Under the pieces are notes generated by a model, which saw only the letters and a list, made by a program, of their open reading frames with translations, was not told the origin of the DNA and did no database searches. The translations under genes were made by a program, and so were the position numbers. 64,000 nt of DNA, from contig JAJQCF010000002.1 of the NCBI GenBank assembly GCA_021202845.1, positions 19,562-83,561 on the forward strand, in the 5' to 3' direction. This document shows, in pieces, positions 41,653-50,112 of the stretch (within the stretch, counting starts at the first letter, position 1; each line of letters starts with the position of its first letter). The DNA is from Oscillospiraceae bacterium (GTDB lineage: Bacteria; Bacillota; Clostridia; Oscillospirales; Oscillospiraceae).

Positions 41653-43830
41653 TTACAGGTGCAGCACACGCTCGCGTATTTCCTGAGTGCGCCCTTGGTT
41701 CCAGAACTGGGTGCCGATGTAGCCGCAGGTGCGGCGGGCGACGTTCATCTTGTTCTGGTCGGTGTTGCCGCACTGGGGGCAGCGCCAAATCAGCTTGCCG
41801 TCGTCCTCGACAATTTCAATCTCGCCGTCCCAGCCGCAAATCTGGCAGTAGTCGCTTTTGGTATTGAGCTCGGCGTACATGATGTTGTCGTAGATGAAGC
41901 GTATGACCTGCATCACGGCGGGAATGTTGTCCTGCATATTGGGCACCTCGACGTAGCTGATGGCTCCGCCGGGCGAGAGCGCTTGGAACTGCGCCTCGAA
42001 CTTCAGCTTGCTGAAAGCGTCGATGTTCTCCGTGACGTGGACGTGGTAGCTGTTGGTGATGTAGCCCTTGTCCGTGACGCCGGGGATGATGCCGAAGCGC
42101 TGCTGCAGGCACTTGGCGAACTTGTAGGTCGTGGATTCCAGCGGCGTGCCGTAGAGGCTGAAGTCTATGTTGTGCTTGGCCTTCCACGCCTTGCAGGCGT
42201 CGTTCATGTGCTGCATGACGCTGAGGGCGAAGGGCGTGGCCTCGGGGTCGGTGTGGCTCTTGCCGGTCATGTACTTAACGCACTCGTAAAGTCCGGCGTA
42301 GCCGAGGGAAATGGTGGAGTAGCCGCCGTAGAGCAGTTTGTCTATAGGCTCGCCCTTTTCCAGTCTCGCCAGAGCGCCGTACTGCCAGAGTATGGGCGCG
42401 GCGTCGGAGAGTGTGCCTTTCAGACGGTTGTGGCGGCACATGAGCGCGCGGTAGCAGAGGTTGAGACGCTCGTCGAATACCTCCCAGAACTTGTCCATGT
42501 CCCCGCCGGAGGAGAGCGCCACGTCCACAAGGTTTATTGTGACAACGCCTTGGTTGAAGCGGCCGTAATATTTAGGCTGGTTCGTCTCGGGGTCAACATA
42601 CGGCGTGAGGAAGGAGCGGCAGCCCATGCAGGTGTAGCAGTTTCCGTTGCCGTTTTTGTCAATCTTGAGCTGGAGCATAATCTTTTCGCTGATGTAGTCC
42701 GGCACCATGCGGCGGGCGGTACACTTGGCGGCCAGCTCCGTGAGGTAGTAGTAGGGGCTGTCCTCGTGGATGTTGTCCTCCTCCAGCACATATACCAGCT
42801 TGGGGAAGGCGGGGGTGACCCAAACGCCCTGCTCGTTTTTCACGCCCTGATAGCGCTGCTGCAAGACTTCTTCTATAATTATCGCCAGGTCCTTCTTCTC
42901 CTGCTCGTTCTTGGCCTCGCCGAGGTACATGAACACGGTCACGAACGGAGCCTGTCCGTTGGTGGTGAGCAGCGTCACGACCTGATATTGTATTGTCTGC
43001 ACGCCGCGGCATATTTCTTCGCGCAGGCGCTTTTCCACAACGGAGTTGAGCTTTTCCGCGCTCGGCTCCACGCCGAGCTCCGCCATTTCGCGCTGCACGG
43101 AGGCGCGTATTTTCTCGCGGCTGACCTGCACAAAGGGCGCAAGGTGCGTCAGCGATATGCTCTGCCCGCCGTACTGGTTCGAGGCCACCTGCGCCACTAT
43201 TTGGGTAGCGATGTTGCAGGCCGTGGCGAAGGAGTGCGGCTTTTCTATGAGCGTGCCGGTGATGACGGTGCCGTTTTGCAGCATATCCTCAAGGTTCACG
43301 AGGTCGCAGTTGTGCATATGCTGAGCGTAATAGTCCGTGTCGTGGAAGTGGATAAGTCCGTTTTCGTGCGCCTCGACGATGTCCGGCGGCAGCAGAATAC
43401 GGCTCGTGAGGTCGCGGGAGACTTCGCCCGCCATGTAGTCGCGCTGCGTGGAGTTGACTATGGGGTTCTTGTTGGAGTTCTCCTGCTTGGCCTCCTCGTT
43501 GTTGCACTCTATGAGGCTGAGAATTTTGTTGTCTGTGGTGTTGGCAACGCGCGCAAGGGAGCGGTTGTAGCGGTAGCGGATATAGTGCTTGGCCGTCTCC
43601 GGCGCGCCCTGAAGAATAATGTGCGTCTCCACAAGCTCCTGAATTTCCTCCACGGAGAGCGCTCTGCCCACCTCGGCGCAGTGGTCTTCTATGACGAGAG
43701 AGATGTAGTCTATCTGCCGCGGCGTCAGCTCAGGTTCGCCGTCCACCTCGCAGACCGCCTTTTGTATTGCGCAAATTATCTTGTTGCGGTCAAACGTCTC
43801 CTCCGCGCCGTTGCGCTTGATGATTTTCAT
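41653..43830 (-). CDS. nrdD: Anaerobic ribonucleoside-triphosphate reductase (class III)
   Basis: A 725-aa enzyme that makes deoxynucleotides without oxygen. The N-terminal ATP-cone is IIKRNGAEETFDRNKIICAI, a zinc site near the end has CQICGWDG and CPQCGNTDQ, and the glycyl radical site is RRTCGYIGTQF with Gly about 703. The ATG at 43830 follows AGGAGGAAAGGG; the frame extends 87 nt further upstream into the promoter region. Control by NrdR is suggested by a pair of boxes at 43878-43924. Confidence 0.97.
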   Translation of the reverse strand: MKIIKRNGAEETFDRNKIICAIQKAVCEVDGEPELTPRQIDYISLVIEDHCAEVGRALSVEEIQELVETHIILQGAPETAKHYIRYRYNRSLARVANTTDNKILSLIECNNEEAKQENSNKNPIVNSTQRDYMAGEVSRDLTSRILLPPDIVEAHENGLIHFHDTDYYAQHMHNCDLVNLEDMLQNGTVITGTLIEKPHSFATACNIATQIVAQVASNQYGGQSISLTHLAPFVQVSREKIRASVQREMAELGVEPSAEKLNSVVEKRLREEICRGVQTIQYQVVTLLTTNGQAPFVTVFMYLGEAKNEQEKKDLAIIIEEVLQQRYQGVKNEQGVWVTPAFPKLVYVLEEDNIHEDSPYYYLTELAAKCTARRMVPDYISEKIMLQLKIDKNGNGNCYTCMGCRSFLTPYVDPETNQPKYYGRFNQGVVTINLVDVALSSGGDMDKFWEVFDERLNLCYRALMCRHNRLKGTLSDAAPILWQYGALARLEKGEPIDKLLYGGYSTISLGYAGLYECVKYMTGKSHTDPEATPFALSVMQHMNDACKAWKAKHNIDFSLYGTPLESTTYKFAKCLQQRFGIIPGVTDKGYITNSYHVHVTENIDAFSKLKFEAQFQALSPGGAISYVEVPNMQDNIPAVMQVIRFIYDNIMYAELNTKSDYCQICGWDGEIEIVEDDGKLIWRCPQCGNTDQNKMNVARRTCGYIGTQFWNQGRTQEIRERVLHL

Positions 43831-43877
43831 TGCCTGTCCCTTTCCTCCTGTAAATTGTGTTTCTCTTTCTACTTCAA

Positions 43878-43924
43878 ACAATATCTTGTATGAGCGAGCA
43901 AGACGATTATACATCATCTTGTGT
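43878..43924 (-). promoter_or_regulatory. Predicted NrdR box pair
   Basis: Two copies of an ACAAGAT-N-TGT element (ATACAAGATATTGT and ACACAAGATGATGT on the minus strand, plus positions 43878-43891 and 43911-43924) are 33 bp apart, about three helical turns. NrdR boxes have consensus close to ACACAATATATTGT and occur in such spaced pairs. The promoter lies between and over them. Confidence 0.6.
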
Positions 43925-43934
43925 CACTTTGCAA
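43906..43934 (-). promoter_or_regulatory. Promoter of nrdDG
   Basis: Minus-strand TTGCAA and TATAAT are separated by 17 bp, overlapping the upstream NrdR-like box. Confidence 0.8.
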
Positions 43935-43980
43935 GAGGGAAATCGAAAAAATTTTAAAAGCCGCTCCAAGGCGCAAAAAT

Positions 43981-44022
43981 CCGCCGGACGCGCCCCGATT
44001 TTGCGGGAGGGGTGTCCGGCGG
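43981..44022 (-). terminator. Terminator of metY-metA
   Basis: CCGCCGGAC (43981-43989) pairs with GTCCGGCGG (44014-44022), with a further CCCC/GGGG stem inside. On the minus strand it is followed by ATTTTTGCG, 30 bp past metA. Confidence 0.75.
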
Positions 44023-44051
44023 GCGGCGCCGCCCAAAGCGGGCAAAGGCGC

Positions 44052-44999
44052 TCAGTCGGAGTCGGCCTCCGCCGTGTGGCGGTAGCCGATGCTCTCCACC
44101 TCGTAGGGTGTGTTTTGGTAGACTATATAGTTGAGCCAGTTGGAGTAGAGCAGGTTGGCGTGGGCGCGCCACGAGACTATCGGGCGCTGTGTGTCGTCGT
44201 CGTTGGGGTAGTAGTTTTTGGGCACGGAGATGGGTTTGCCGGCGGTTTTGTCGCGCAGGTATTCATTTTGCAGCGTGTCCCAGTCGTACTCGGAGTGCCC
44301 CATGATGAAAATCTGTCTTCCGAGCGGGGTCATGCAGGCGTAAAGACCGGCCTCGTCGGACGAGGCCAGTATGCGCACGGAGTCCAATTTCTCCACGTCC
44401 TCGCGCCATACGGTGGTGTGGCGGGAGTGGGGGACCATAAACTCGTCGTCGAAGCCGCGGAAAAGAATAGAACGGCGGTATTCGACGCGGTGGGGGAAAA
44501 CGCCGAACATCTTCTGCGGCAAATCGCGCTTTTTGATGCCAAAGTGGTAGTAAAGTCCCGCCTGAGCGCCCCAGCAGATGTGGAAAGTGGAGTGAACGTG
44601 CGTTTTGCTCCACTCCATTATATCGCACAGCTCCGGCCAGTAGTCCACCTGCTCAAACGGCATCTGCTCCACCGGCGCGCCGGTGATTATCATGCCGTCG
44701 TAGCGGCCGCCGCGCAGTTCCGCAAACGGGCGGTAGAACGCCAGCATATGCTCCTCGGGCGTGTTTTTTGACTCATGCGAGCTGACGCGGCAGAGCTCTA
44801 ACTCTATCTGAATGGGCGTGTTGGACAGCAGTCTGCTGAGCTGAGTTTCCGTCTCAATCTTTTTCGGCATGAGGTTCAGCAGCAGAATTTTCAGCGGACG
44901 AATCTGCTGGGTTTCCGCGCGCTGTTCGGTCATGACGAATATGTTCTCGTTGCGCAGCGTCTGCACAGCGGGCAGGGCGTTGGGTATCCTGATAGGCAT
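44052..44999 (-). CDS. metA: Homoserine O-acyltransferase MetA
   Basis: A 315-aa MetA-family enzyme that activates homoserine for methionine synthesis. The catalytic Cys is in [17 protein letters not shown], the His in [10 protein letters not shown], and [18 protein letters not shown] forms the acyl-CoA site. Enteric enzymes carry Glu in this last segment and use succinyl-CoA; its absence here and the adjacent metY favour acetyl-CoA. It follows metY by 18 bp in one operon. Confidence 0.94.
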   Translation of the reverse strand: MPIRIPNALPAVQTLRNENIFVMTEQRAETQQIRPLKILLLNLMPKKIETETQLSRLLSNTPIQIELELCRVSSHESKNTPEEHMLAFYRPFAELRGGRYDGMIITGAPVEQMPFEQVDYWPELCDIMEWSKTHVHSTFHICWGAQAGLYYHFGIKKRDLPQKMFGVFPHRVEYRRSILFRGFDDEFMVPHSRHTTVWREDVEKLDSVRILASSDEAGLYACMTPLGRQIFIMGHSEYDWDTLQNEYLRDKTAGKPISVPKNYYPNDDDTQRPIVSWRAHANLLYSNWLNYIVYQNTPYEVESIGYRHTAEADSD

Positions 45000-45017
45000 T
45001 TTTGCTGAAACGCCCCC

Positions 45018-46295
45018 TTATATGGCGTCCAGCGCCTGCGAAACGTCGGCTATGATGTCCTCGGCGGACTCGATGCCGCAGCTAAGGCGCACCAGACCGG
45101 CGGGGATTCCCGCGGCGGCAAGCTGCTCGTCGGTCATCTGGCGGTGTGTGCTGGTGGCGGGGTTCAGGCAGCAGGAGCGCGCGTCGGCAACGTGCGTCTC
45201 GATTGCGGCAAGGCGCAGCGAGGCCATGAAGCGGCTGGCCGCCTCGCGCCCGCCGTCAAGCTCGAACGACACAACGCCGCAGGAGCCGTTGGGCATATAT
45301 TTCTGTGCCAGCTCGTGATAGGGGTCGTCGGGCAGTCCGCAGTAGCGCACGGAGACGACCTTGGGGTGGTCGTGCAGGAACTCCGCCAGAGCCTGAGCGT
45401 TGGCGCAGTGGCGCGCCATGCGCAGGTGCAGGCTCTCCAGACCGAGATTGAGCAGAAAAGCGTGCTGCGGAGCCTGAATGGAGCCGAGGTCGCGCATGAG
45501 CTGCGCCGTGCATTTGGTGATGAACGCGCCGCCCTGACCGAACTTTTCGGCGTAGGTGATGCCGTGATAGCTCTCGTCGGGGGTGCAGAGGCCGGGGAAC
45601 TTGTCGGCATGAGCCATCCAGTCGAACTTGCCGCCGTCCACAATGGCGCCGCCGACGCAGCTGCCGTGGCCGTCCATGTATTTCGTCGTGGAGTGGGTCA
45701 CAATGTCCGCGCCCCACTCAATCGGGCGGCAGTTCACCGGCGTGGGGAAGGTATTGTCAACAATAAGCGGTACGCCGTGTCTGTGCGCGGCGGCGGCGAA
45801 CTTTTCAATGTCCAGCACGGTCAGCGCGGGGTTGGCGACGGTTTCGCCGAAAACGCACTTTGTGTTGGGGCGGAACGCGGCCTCCAGCTCCTCCGCCGTG
45901 CAGTCCGGCTCGACAAACGTGGACTCTATGCCCATGCGCGCCATAGTGACGGAGATGAGGTTGAACGTGCCGCCGTATATGCTGGACGAGGAGACAATGT
46001 GGTCGCCGCAGGAGCAGAGGTTGAACATGGCGAAGAAGTTCGCCGCCTGTCCGCTGCTCGTGAGCATGGCCGCGGTGCCGCCCTCCAGCTCGCATATTTT
46101 GGCCGCCACAGTGTCGTTGGTGGGGTTTTGCAGACGGGTGTAGAAGTAGCCGCTGGCCTCCAAGTCGAACAGCTTGCCCATGTCCTCGCTGGTGGCGTAC
46201 TTGAACGTGGTGGACTGGACAATGGGAATCTGCCGCGGCTCGCCGTTGCCGGGGGTGTAGCCGCCCTGTACGCATATAGTGTCGTTATTGTACAT
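45018..46295 (-). CDS. metY: O-acetylhomoserine sulfhydrylase
   Basis: A 425-aa PLP enzyme of the Cys/Met metabolism family. The PLP lysine is in VTHSTTKYMDGHGSCVGG, the ring-stacking Tyr region is YFYTRLQNPTND, and VFGETVANPALTVLDIE holds the PLP aspartate region. Length and the CVQGGYTPGNGEPRQIPIVQ start fit MetY, which makes homocysteine from O-acetylhomoserine and sulfide. AGAGGA precedes the ATG. Only 42 bp separate it from the upstream SLH-CAP gene, with no terminator or SAM riboswitch seen. Confidence 0.93.
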   Translation of the reverse strand: MYNNDTICVQGGYTPGNGEPRQIPIVQSTTFKYATSEDMGKLFDLEASGYFYTRLQNPTNDTVAAKICELEGGTAAMLTSSGQAANFFAMFNLCSCGDHIVSSSSIYGGTFNLISVTMARMGIESTFVEPDCTAEELEAAFRPNTKCVFGETVANPALTVLDIEKFAAAAHRHGVPLIVDNTFPTPVNCRPIEWGADIVTHSTTKYMDGHGSCVGGAIVDGGKFDWMAHADKFPGLCTPDESYHGITYAEKFGQGGAFITKCTAQLMRDLGSIQAPQHAFLLNLGLESLHLRMARHCANAQALAEFLHDHPKVVSVRYCGLPDDPYHELAQKYMPNGSCGVVSFELDGGREAASRFMASLRLAAIETHVADARSCCLNPATSTHRQMTDEQLAAAGIPAGLVRLSCGIESAEDIIADVSQALDAI

Positions 46296-46337
46296 CTTTG
46301 GGAAATCCTCTTTTCGTTATGTATTAAATCTTTAATA

Positions 46338-47468
46338 TTATTGCTCGTTGAACGCGATGCCGGCCGCGGTCAGGTTGGCCTCGTCCGTGTACTGCACCGC
46401 GCAGTAAACGCGGGTCTCGGTGAAGTAAACGCCGCAGCCGATATAGCTGTTGGCCTCGCTGCCTATGAGCGTGCTGTTGTCGTCAGTCGTCCACTCGGTC
46501 AGCATGGTGTCGGCCAATTCCGCGGGCGTGTCGTCAAAGTCGAGGGAATCCCTGACCTTGGTGATAGTCTCGTTCGTCAGCAATTCCGCGCCGAAAAGCT
46601 CGGCGTAGACCGTGGCGCGGGCGCTCTCGTCGGGGCGCGTGTGGGTGAAGCTCACGGAAAGCTCCTCCGCGCGCACCTTGCAGGCGCTGTTCATTATCTC
46701 TAATTCCTCAAACGCGGCCAAGCCCTGCGCCTCGCGGTAAGCGTTTATGCGCTCGACGACCAGCGCGCTGACAACCTGCGCCAGAGCGTCCTCGGAGACG
46801 CCGAGGCTCAGCGCGACGCCGCGCGAGGTGTCCGCGGCGTTAAGCCAGCATATGGCGCGTGCCGCGGCGGCGCAGCCGTCGGCGCGGGTCACGGTCGCGG
46901 CAGGGGAGAAGCTGCCGTCCTCGCCGCAGCTCAGCAGCCCCGTGTAGACGCAGTAGGCGGCGGCAGCGGCGGAGAGAGCGTCCATGTCCGCGGCATCGGA
47001 GGCACCGGCGAGCGCTTCGCTCCAGTCGCCGTTTGTCAGATAGTCGTTCGCGTCGGAGCACACGGCGCAGAGAATGAGCGCCATTTCCTCGCGCGTCACG
47101 GCGCTGCCCAGCGCGGCGTCGTCCACGGCAATGCCGTCCAGACAGCCGCCCTCGGCCAGCGCGCGCACATAGGCGGAGTACCAAGCGTCGCCGTCCAGCG
47201 TCTGCACGTCAGCGCCCAGCGCGGCGCGCCCGACCATGACGATAAACTCGGCCTTCGTCAGCACGGCGTCGGGGGCAAACTCGCCGGAGCCTACGCCGTT
47301 GACAACGCCCTGCTCCTGACAGTATAGTACGCTGTCGTAGGCCCAGTGGGTCGCGGGAACGTCATCAAAGCCCTCCGCGTCCGCCATCGCGGGCACAGCG
47401 GCAATCGTCACCGCAGCAGCCGCCGCCGTCAGCACGGCCGCCGCGCGCTTAAAAGCGTTATGCTTCAT
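46338..47468 (-). CDS. SLH-domain protein with CAP (SCP/PR1) domain
   Basis: A 376-aa secreted protein. An alanine-rich signal peptide (about 1-30) leads to three SLH repeats (about 32-215), the first GFDDVPATHWAYDSVLYCQE, with LTKAEFIVMVGRAAL. The C-terminal domain (about 225-376) resembles CAP proteins: VVERINAYREAQGLAAFEEL, RAEELSVSFTHTRPDE and YIGCGVYFTETRVYCAVQYT. Such proteins sit on the wall; activity is uncertain. A second SLH protein is at 35.8 kb. Confidence 0.87.
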   Translation of the reverse strand: MKHNAFKRAAAVLTAAAAAVTIAAVPAMADAEGFDDVPATHWAYDSVLYCQEQGVVNGVGSGEFAPDAVLTKAEFIVMVGRAALGADVQTLDGDAWYSAYVRALAEGGCLDGIAVDDAALGSAVTREEMALILCAVCSDANDYLTNGDWSEALAGASDAADMDALSAAAAAYCVYTGLLSCGEDGSFSPAATVTRADGCAAAARAICWLNAADTSRGVALSLGVSEDALAQVVSALVVERINAYREAQGLAAFEELEIMNSACKVRAEELSVSFTHTRPDESARATVYAELFGAELLTNETITKVRDSLDFDDTPAELADTMLTEWTTDDNSTLIGSEANSYIGCGVYFTETRVYCAVQYTDEANLTAAGIAFNEQ

Positions 47469-47546
47469 AATTTTAACAATCCCTTCGGTATACGAAAATT
47501 TGCGGCCTTATGTTATATAATGATATACAGCAATAAACCACACTTA

Positions 47547-47575
47547 ATTTTACCACACCCTTTGCATTTAAGCAA
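47547..47575 (-). promoter_or_regulatory. Promoter of the SLH-CAP gene
   Basis: Minus-strand TTGCTT and TAAAAT are separated by 17 bp, leaving a leader of about 70 nt. It is divergent from the rimP promoter at 47655-47683, and the two share the 300-bp gap. Confidence 0.6.
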
Positions 47576-47654
47576 ACCTTTTTAAAAAGGGCTGCACAGA
47601 GCGGCTTTTTCGCAAATATTTCTGCCGCGGGAGGGTTAAATCGTGAAAAAACAC

Positions 47655-47683
47655 TTGATTTTGCCGCCGACGAGTGTTATAGT
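47655..47683 (+). promoter_or_regulatory. Promoter of the rimP-infB operon
   Basis: TTGATT and TATAGT are separated by 17 bp, so transcription should begin near 47690, about 20 nt before an intrinsic terminator. Confidence 0.7.
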
Positions 47684-47708
47684 AGTGCATAGATAGAGTA
47701 TCTTGACT

Positions 47709-47733
47709 GAGTGGGCGCGCCCCACTCTTTTTT
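47709..47733 (+). terminator. Intrinsic terminator in the rimP leader
   Basis: GAGTGGG (47709-47715) pairs with CCCACTC (47721-47727), followed directly by TTTTTT. It lies between the promoter and rimP and no plus-strand gene precedes it, so it acts within the leader. An alternative pairing CACTC (47723-47727) with GAGTG (47736-47740) overlaps its right arm. Attenuation of the operon is the natural inference. Confidence 0.7.
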
Positions 47734-47768
47734 GTGAGTGAAATATTTTTGTAAGGAATTGGTGATTG

Positions 47769-48224
47769 ATGAGCAGAATAGCGCAGCAGGCGGAGGCGCT
47801 CGCTCTCCCCGTGGCGGAGAGCTTGGGCGTGCAGATTTGGGACGTGGAGTATGTCAAGGAGGCCGGACAGTGGTTCCTCAGGGTCTACATCGACCGCGAG
47901 GGCGGCGTGGATATAAACGCCTGCGAGAGTTTTTCCCGCGCGTTCGAGCCGGTGCTGGACGAGGCCGACCCCATAGAGGGCAGCTATGTATTTGAAGTCA
48001 GCTCCCCCGGCGCTGACCGCGAGCTGAAAAAGCCGGAGCATTTCGCAAAATATCTGGGCGAGCGGGTGGACGTAAAGCTCTACCGCCCGCGTGACGGCGC
48101 AAAGGCTTGGAGCGGAACGCTCTCCGGCTACGACGGCGGCGCGGTGACTATCGAGGCCGCCTCCGGCACGGTGCGCTTTGAAAAATCGGAGGTAGCGCAG
48201 GTGCGCCTCAGCTTGGACTTTTAA
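47769..48224 (+). CDS. rimP: Ribosome maturation factor RimP
   Basis: A 151-aa cytoplasmic protein needed for 30S assembly. It has the N-terminal alpha-beta domain (VQIWDVEYVKEAGQWFLRVY, then DREGGVDINACESFSRAFEP) and the C-terminal SH3-like part after YVFEVSSPGADRELKKPEHF. The ATG at 47769 is preceded by an in-frame TTG at 47766; AAGGAA at 47752-47757 serves either. It opens the rimP-nusA-infB operon. Confidence 0.94.
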   Translation: MSRIAQQAEALALPVAESLGVQIWDVEYVKEAGQWFLRVYIDREGGVDINACESFSRAFEPVLDEADPIEGSYVFEVSSPGADRELKKPEHFAKYLGERVDVKLYRPRDGAKAWSGTLSGYDGGAVTIEAASGTVRFEKSEVAQVRLSLDF

Positions 48225-48284
48225 CAACGAGAATTAACTATATTATATAACATATAACAAAACATTTTGGAGGAATCAAAAAAG

Positions 48285-49355
48285 ATGAACGCAGAGTTTT
48301 TCTTGGCTATAGAGGAAATCGAAAAGGAAAAGGGTATTCCGCGCGAGTATATGTACGAGAAAATCAATCAGGCAATGCTGGCCGCCTACCGCAAGGATAA
48401 TCCCGACGCGGGCGACAATGTTGTCATTGAGATGAACGAGGAAAAGAAAAAAGTCGATATGTACGTCGAGATGAAGGTCGTGGAGGAGGTCGAGGACCCC
48501 GCGACCGAGATAAACGAGGACGCCGCGCTGACCTACAGCAAAAAAGCGTGCGTGGGCGGCGTTGTGCGCATACCCGTGGAGACGAAGAAGTTCGGACGCA
48601 TAGCGGCTCAGGCGGCAAAGCAGGTTATAATTCAGGGCATACGCGAGGCCGAGCGCGGACTTATCTACGAGGAGTTCACCTCGCGCGAGCATGAAATACT
48701 CACCGGCACCGTCTCCCGCATCGACCCGCGCACCGGCGCCGTTTCAATAAAAATCAACTCCAACGCCGAGTTCACCGAGGCCGTGCTCAACGTCAACGAG
48801 CAGATTAAGACGGAAACTCTCACCGAGGGCGACATGATAAAGGTCTATGTTGTCGAGGTGCGCAACTCCCCGCGCGGCCCGCAGGTGTTCATATCCCGCA
48901 CCCACCCGGGACTTGTCAAGCGCCTTTTCGAGCTTGAGGTGCCGGAGATTTACGACGGCACGGTGGAGATAAAGTCCATAGCGCGCGAGGCGGGCAGCCG
49001 CACAAAGATGGCGGTAGCCTCCAACAACCCCGACGTTGACCCTATAGGCGCCTGCGTCGGCCCTAAGGGCGGCCGCGTGGCGGACATCGTGGAGGAGCTG
49101 GGCGGCGAGAAGATAGACATCGTCCACTACAGCGAAGCCGTTGAGGAGTACGTCGCCGCGGCGCTGGCTCCGGCAACGGTCGTGTCCGTGACGCTGCTTG
49201 AGGACGGCAAGTCCTGCCGCGTTATCGTTCCCGAAAATCAGCTCAGTCTTGCCATAGGCAAGGAGGGTCAGAACGCGCGCTTGGCCGCGAAGCTGACCGG
49301 TTACAAAATAGACATCAAGCCCGACACCGAGTACGAGGCCGCCGAGCAGGACTGA
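48285..49355 (+). CDS. nusA: Transcription termination/antitermination protein NusA
   Basis: A 356-aa protein with the NusA N-terminal domain (FFLAIEEIEKEKGIPREYMY), an S1 domain (ILTGTVSRIDPRTGAVSIKI) and two KH domains with DPIGACVGPKGGRV and LSLAIGKEGQNARLAAKLTG. It lacks the extra C-terminal repeats of E. coli, as normal for Firmicutes. It tunes RNA polymerase pausing and termination. The ATG at 48285 follows GGAGGA by 10 nt. Confidence 0.96.
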   Translation: MNAEFFLAIEEIEKEKGIPREYMYEKINQAMLAAYRKDNPDAGDNVVIEMNEEKKKVDMYVEMKVVEEVEDPATEINEDAALTYSKKACVGGVVRIPVETKKFGRIAAQAAKQVIIQGIREAERGLIYEEFTSREHEILTGTVSRIDPRTGAVSIKINSNAEFTEAVLNVNEQIKTETLTEGDMIKVYVVEVRNSPRGPQVFISRTHPGLVKRLFELEVPEIYDGTVEIKSIAREAGSRTKMAVASNNPDVDPIGACVGPKGGRVADIVEELGGEKIDIVHYSEAVEEYVAAALAPATVVSVTLLEDGKSCRVIVPENQLSLAIGKEGQNARLAAKLTGYKIDIKPDTEYEAAEQD

Positions 49356-49433
49356 AAGGCCGCTCCGGCCGCCGTGCGGCTGAGATTTGATTTATAATAC
49401 ATTGTACTTGCTTGCGGAGAGGAGGGCAGCGCT

Positions 49434-49706
49434 GTGCAGCAAAAGAAAATACCGATGCGCCAGTGTCTCGGCTGCCGTGAAATGAAGCCGAAAAAGGAGC
49501 TGGTGCGCGTGGTTCGCCCGCCGGAGGGCGGCGCCGCGCTGGACTTCAAGGGCAAGGCCGCGGGCAGGGGCGCGTATATCTGCCCCAATATGCAGTGCCT
49601 GAAAAAAGCGCGGAAATCGCGGGCGCTGGAACGGGCGCTGGAGACTTCCATACCGGAGGAGCTTTACGCCGCGCTTGAGGCGCAGATGGAGGCGGGAGAT
49701 GGGTAA
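49434..49706 (+). CDS. YlxR family RNA-binding protein (DUF448)
   Basis: A 90-aa protein with the full YlxR motif set: KIPMRQCLGCREMKPKKELV, then VRVVRPPEGG and the GRGAYICPNMQCLKKARKS block. It is a small nucleoid- or RNA-associated protein always found between nusA and infB. The start is a GTG after GAGGAGGG. It overlaps the next gene by 8 nt. Confidence 0.93.
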   Translation: MQQKKIPMRQCLGCREMKPKKELVRVVRPPEGGAALDFKGKAAGRGAYICPNMQCLKKARKSRALERALETSIPEELYAALEAQMEAGDG

Positions 49707-50109
49707 GGCAATAAATTATCTCTCGCTGGCGCGCAAGGGCGGACTAATCGAGATTGGCGAGACTGCCGCCGGAGACTGCGTGAGGCACGGCAGGGCAAAG
49801 CTGATAATCGTCGCCGCCGACGCCTCCGACAACGCGCGAAAGCGCGCGGGGGACTACGCCAAGCGCATAGGCCAAGGCAGCGTGCGCGTGCCCTATGCCA
49901 AGGAGGAAATATCCAAGGCCACGGGCAGACCGGGCTGCAGCATGGCGGCCTTCACCGACGCCGGTATCGCGGCGGCCTTTATGAAGGCGCTGGCCGAGGA
50001 GTACGGAGAGGAATATTCAGCCGCCGCCGAGGCCGCGGCTGCAAAGAGAGACAGGACAAATGCCGCCGCAGGAGCAGCAAGGCCGGCGCGAGAAAGAAGG
50101 AGGAACTGA
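49699..50109 (+). CDS. L7Ae-family YlxQ-like RNA-binding protein
   Basis: A 136-aa protein. The L7Ae fold (about 1-95) has INYLSLARKGGLIEIGETAA, AKLIIVAADASDNARKRAGD and VPYAKEEISKATGRP, and an Ala/Arg-rich tail follows. Family members bind kink-turn RNA. The ATG at 49699 lies inside ylxR and follows GGAGGCGGGAG, so expression is coupled; a frame extension upstream is not supported. Confidence 0.9.
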   Translation: MGKAINYLSLARKGGLIEIGETAAGDCVRHGRAKLIIVAADASDNARKRAGDYAKRIGQGSVRVPYAKEEISKATGRPGCSMAAFTDAGIAAAFMKALAEEYGEEYSAAAEAAAAKRDRTNAAAGAARPARERRRN

Positions 50110-50112
50110 GCA

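Noticed and set aside
41143..43893. Plus-strand open frame of about 900 codons opposite nrdG and nrdD
   Set aside because: It lies antisense to both conserved reductase genes and crosses their boundary; its composition (Val, Ala, Leu, His-rich) is that of a reverse-strand shadow.
46296..46337. SAM riboswitch or T-box expected upstream of metY
   Set aside because: Only 42 bp separate metY from the preceding gene, with no structured leader or terminator; control, if any, must use another means.
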